NCBI GenBank assembly: GCA_964036295.1
Contig: OZ038463.1
Span: 18,153,069 to 18,217,068 of the forward strand
Length of the DNA: 64,000 nt
Origin: Plumapathes pennacea
Lineage: Eukaryota > Cnidaria > Anthozoa > Antipatharia > Myriopathidae
Direction of reading: 5' to 3'
Under the pieces are notes generated by a model that worked only from the letters and a program-made list of their open reading frames with translations, was not told the DNA's origin and did not search any database. Position 1 is the stretch's first letter; each line of letters starts with the position of its first letter. The translations under genes and the position numbers were made by a program. Positions 61,485 to 64,000 of the stretch are shown piece by piece.

Positions 61485-64000
61485 GAAAATCGTTTTACCA
61501 AGTGCACCGACTGCACCAAATACTAACTTGAGAAGGAAAAGACAATGCATAAAGGAAAGCGAGCACAGATTGATCACCTGCTTAAGATGCACCTAGACTT
61601 GGTTTGGTAAGTATGAAATTTGTCGAAAACTGAATGAACCATGTTAATATTACAGTGTCAATAATCACAAGGGTTTAACACTGAAATAGTATGCAATAAA
61701 AATAGGCAATATATACTCAAAATACTAAATATTGCAAATTTCCTATAAACCCATATATTTGTTCTCCAGTAAATCCAAGCAGGTGCAAGTTATAAAAACC
61801 TATGAAAAGTTGTTACTTTAGCAACATTTACAATAAGAAAAGCACTGTCTTGTACTAAAAGCACCAGGAAAGCATTGTGCAGGTGTGATTTACTTGCTAA
61901 TTGACTGCATTTATATTAATATAAAGTTAAAGTATTTTAGAGTGTACGTAGCTGTTTCATATACACATATGTATTGCTAGCCTTGCAATTTACACTATTT
62001 GTGTACCCAATAAGAGAACTCATGGTTGTTATATTTTCTTCTTGAAGGCAAGAGCGGAGGGTCTATTATCTCCATAGATACAAAACAAGGAAGTTCCCAA
62101 GAAAATACATGGCATGCATCACAGATGGGATGGATCAAAATACCACCAATGTGCCAAGTCTGAGACGACTAAGTAAGGCCATGTCTGCTCTATCCACTGT
62201 GGGCACTCGCCTATTGTCCACAGTGGACAAGGGCAGTATGGTAAAGAGGTATTTGGGTCTTTTGACTACTACCAGTGGCCACATGACTCAAACCTCACTA
62301 TCACAGTTCTCCTGGATGTACTTGCCAGGTGGTCTGAGGAGAACCAACTTCCCCCAGTTCTCTATCTACAGTTTGACAACTGTGTGAGGGAGAACAAAAA
62401 CAAGTTCATGTATGCAGTGCTAGCTCTTCTGGTTGAGTGCAAGATATTTGAGAAGGTACATGCAATTGCACCAATACCATAGAACCAAACCCAAGTAATT
62501 TCAAGTGGCTTTTGTGATTATACCCCAATTCATTCCTGAGAGTGCATGATTAACTTCAATTTTACATTTTATCATCCGATATATATATTATTATATGTAT
62601 AAGGAAGAATTTGGTAATAAGTTTATAATTTAAATTGTTAGTACTAGCTTCCTAAAATGGCAGCTGATGGAACTGGCAGTAATTTTATTGTCCAAACAGT
62701 TATACGTAAACATTTTCCTTCAGTGCTTGGGAGAATTTGTGTATTGATCTCTGGAGTGAAAGTGTCATGCTATTAGTATCATGCACTAATATTTATACTA
62801 GACAATCTCATTATTTATTATCTTATCTTTACTTTCCAATTTAGATCCGATTGAACTTCCTCCCAGTTGGGCATACACATGAAGACATAGACGCATTTTT
62901 TGGAGTGTTCTCCAAACATTTAGAGAAACAAGATGTTTACACAGTTGAAGGTACTTCAGTAATATGATTGATGTGCAATTGAATAATTATTAACTATGAA
63001 TAAGATAGTATCTAAGATGGTTGATAGATTGGGGTTTGTAGTATTAATGCTAAATAGGTGTTTAACAAAGTCAGATGCCAGTCCTAAGTGTGTACCACTG
63101 TACTCAATCCTTCACATTTGCAACATAATAATAACTATTAATAATAATTATTAATAATTATTAATAATTATTATTATACCCTACAGTAATATTAATCACT
63201 AATCTGGGTTGCAACAGTAAGTGTCAAAATCAATGCTGGAACGTAGTAGTGATTGTCAGTGTTGCAAACAACATTCACTCATGACACATAGGTCATTATT
63301 GTATCAAACTGAATAGAGTTGAGTTCAACCTTGAGTGTGTGCTAGTCAAATAGTAAATGACAAATGAATGTTGTTGTTTCAGAACTGTTGGAAGCCTTCA
63401 GGAAATGCATGAATCATCCAATACCAAAGCCGTTTATACTGCCAAATGCTTATGACATAAAGTCTTGGATAACGGAGCATACGGTAGAGATGCATGAACA
63501 CACTTTGCCAAAGTGTTTTAAATTTGAATTAAATGAAGATGGGAAAGCAGCAATGAGCTACAGAAACTGGAGCCACGAGCAATGGCAAGGTCCTTTGGTT
63601 ATTCTTAAGGTACATACTATGTCATTGGTTCATACATCAACTGGTTTGCAGTTCAGTTGACAGAGGCAGACATGCCAACCTAGAATTTGTGTAACTCCAG
63701 CAAGGTTATAATATTAAAAGCCACACAGTAAGCATTGTATATACTGTATTTCTAGCTTAGTGAGTGTGAGTGTGTGTTTGTGGCTTTTATGAGTGCATGC
63801 AGTATATTCCTCAACATATAGTGGACAGGGGATCATGTTTATTGAAACTTTGGCATTATTGCAATGCCACTTTTTGTACATAGTTCTGTCTTTTATTGCT
63901 TCTCATGTTATTTTTCATTTTTCACAGACTATGCCTCCTGGGAAACCACAACTAGTCCCTCTATCCCTAGTCAAATTAGACATGCCAACACTTGAGCGAG
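61485..64000 (+). CDS. Transposase-like protein (DUF7869-type), internal exons
   Basis: Exons: 61485-61606, 62048-62455, 62845-62950, 63383-63609 and 63928 to the window edge, all with AG/GT borders and compatible phases. The product contains RFTKCTDC, RAQIDHLLKMHLDLVW, YMACITDGMDQNTTNVPSL, VFGSFDYYQWPHDSNLTITV, LYLQFDNCVRENKNKFMYAV, RLNFLPVGHTHEDIDAFFGV and SYRNWSHEQWQGPLVILK. The D-N-C...ENKN and VGHTHEDID blocks resemble the RNase H-like DUF7869-type proteins found in many copies in cnidarians and other eukaryotes, probably transposon-derived. Two defects: TAA at 61524-61526, and a one-base loss in exon 2 near 62210 (its length does not fit the phases otherwise). The gene is divergent from the ParB/methyltransferase gene. 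Upstream exons were not found. Confidence 0.6.
63124..63178. repeat. AAT/ATT microsatellite
   Basis: An AATAATAATAACTATTAATAAT-type simple repeat in the intron between exons 62845-62950 and 63383-63609. Confidence 0.85.

Overview
The window is metazoan nuclear DNA, most likely from a cnidarian and probably a stony coral (Anthozoa). The evidence is spliced genes with short GT-AG introns, no bacterial-style operons, and many MITEs. The transposon set (Harbinger, MULE, BEL/Pao, Gypsy, Helitron/Helentron) and the adhesion-GPCR and chromodomain exons also fit. The taxon is inferred from style, not from a marker gene. I saw no tRNA, rRNA or CRISPR array.

Layout. 1-2140: right part of a Harbinger transposon (Myb-like accessory protein and HARBI1-type transposase, converging), next to a minus-strand chromodomain gene (2383-2722). 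3.4-16.8 kb: gene-poor, with a 625-bp tandem duplication, a decayed DHRS4-like reductase fragment and at least six short inverted-repeat elements. 16.8-17.05 kb: a small minus-strand gene for a probable mitochondrial membrane peptide. 17084-24076: a 7.0-kb Mutator-like element with identical 57-bp ends. Its eight-exon gene joins a CARF-like zinc domain, a MULE transposase, a SWIM finger, a Ulp1-type protease and a PHD finger. 24077-27771: a 5'-truncated BEL/Pao retrotransposon directly abutting the MULE, then an orphan GPS-motif exon of an adhesion GPCR (27980-28088).

29.7-40 kb: minisatellites, an RPA-like pseudogene (35010-36043) and a Helitron N-terminal pseudogene (38864-39716), probably remnants of one Helitron. 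40.2-51.6 kb: a decayed Helentron on the minus strand (2A-like motif, OTU protease, HUH Rep, PIF1 helicase, endonuclease) split by a young Gypsy element (46264-51040; two LTRs differing at one base; 5-bp target duplication).

52.4-56.3 kb: a minus-strand gene of at least eight exons coding for a ParB-like domain joined to a degenerate N4/N6-type DNA methyltransferase fold. All exon phases agree over 663 codons, with a single premature stop. 56.3-61.3 kb: satellite arrays around a 2210-bp foldback transposon (57122-59331; 10-bp target duplication) whose arms each hold four copies of one hairpin and which carries a protein-kinase gene fragment. 61.5-64 kb: plus-strand exons of a transposase-like protein resembling DUF7869-type proteins, running off the window and divergent from the ParB/methyltransferase gene.

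Most coding capacity belongs to mobile elements. The strongest candidates for something undescribed are the ParB/methyltransferase gene with its divergent neighbour, the five-domain MULE protein, the foldback element with a captured kinase, and the 2A-like motif in the Helentron.
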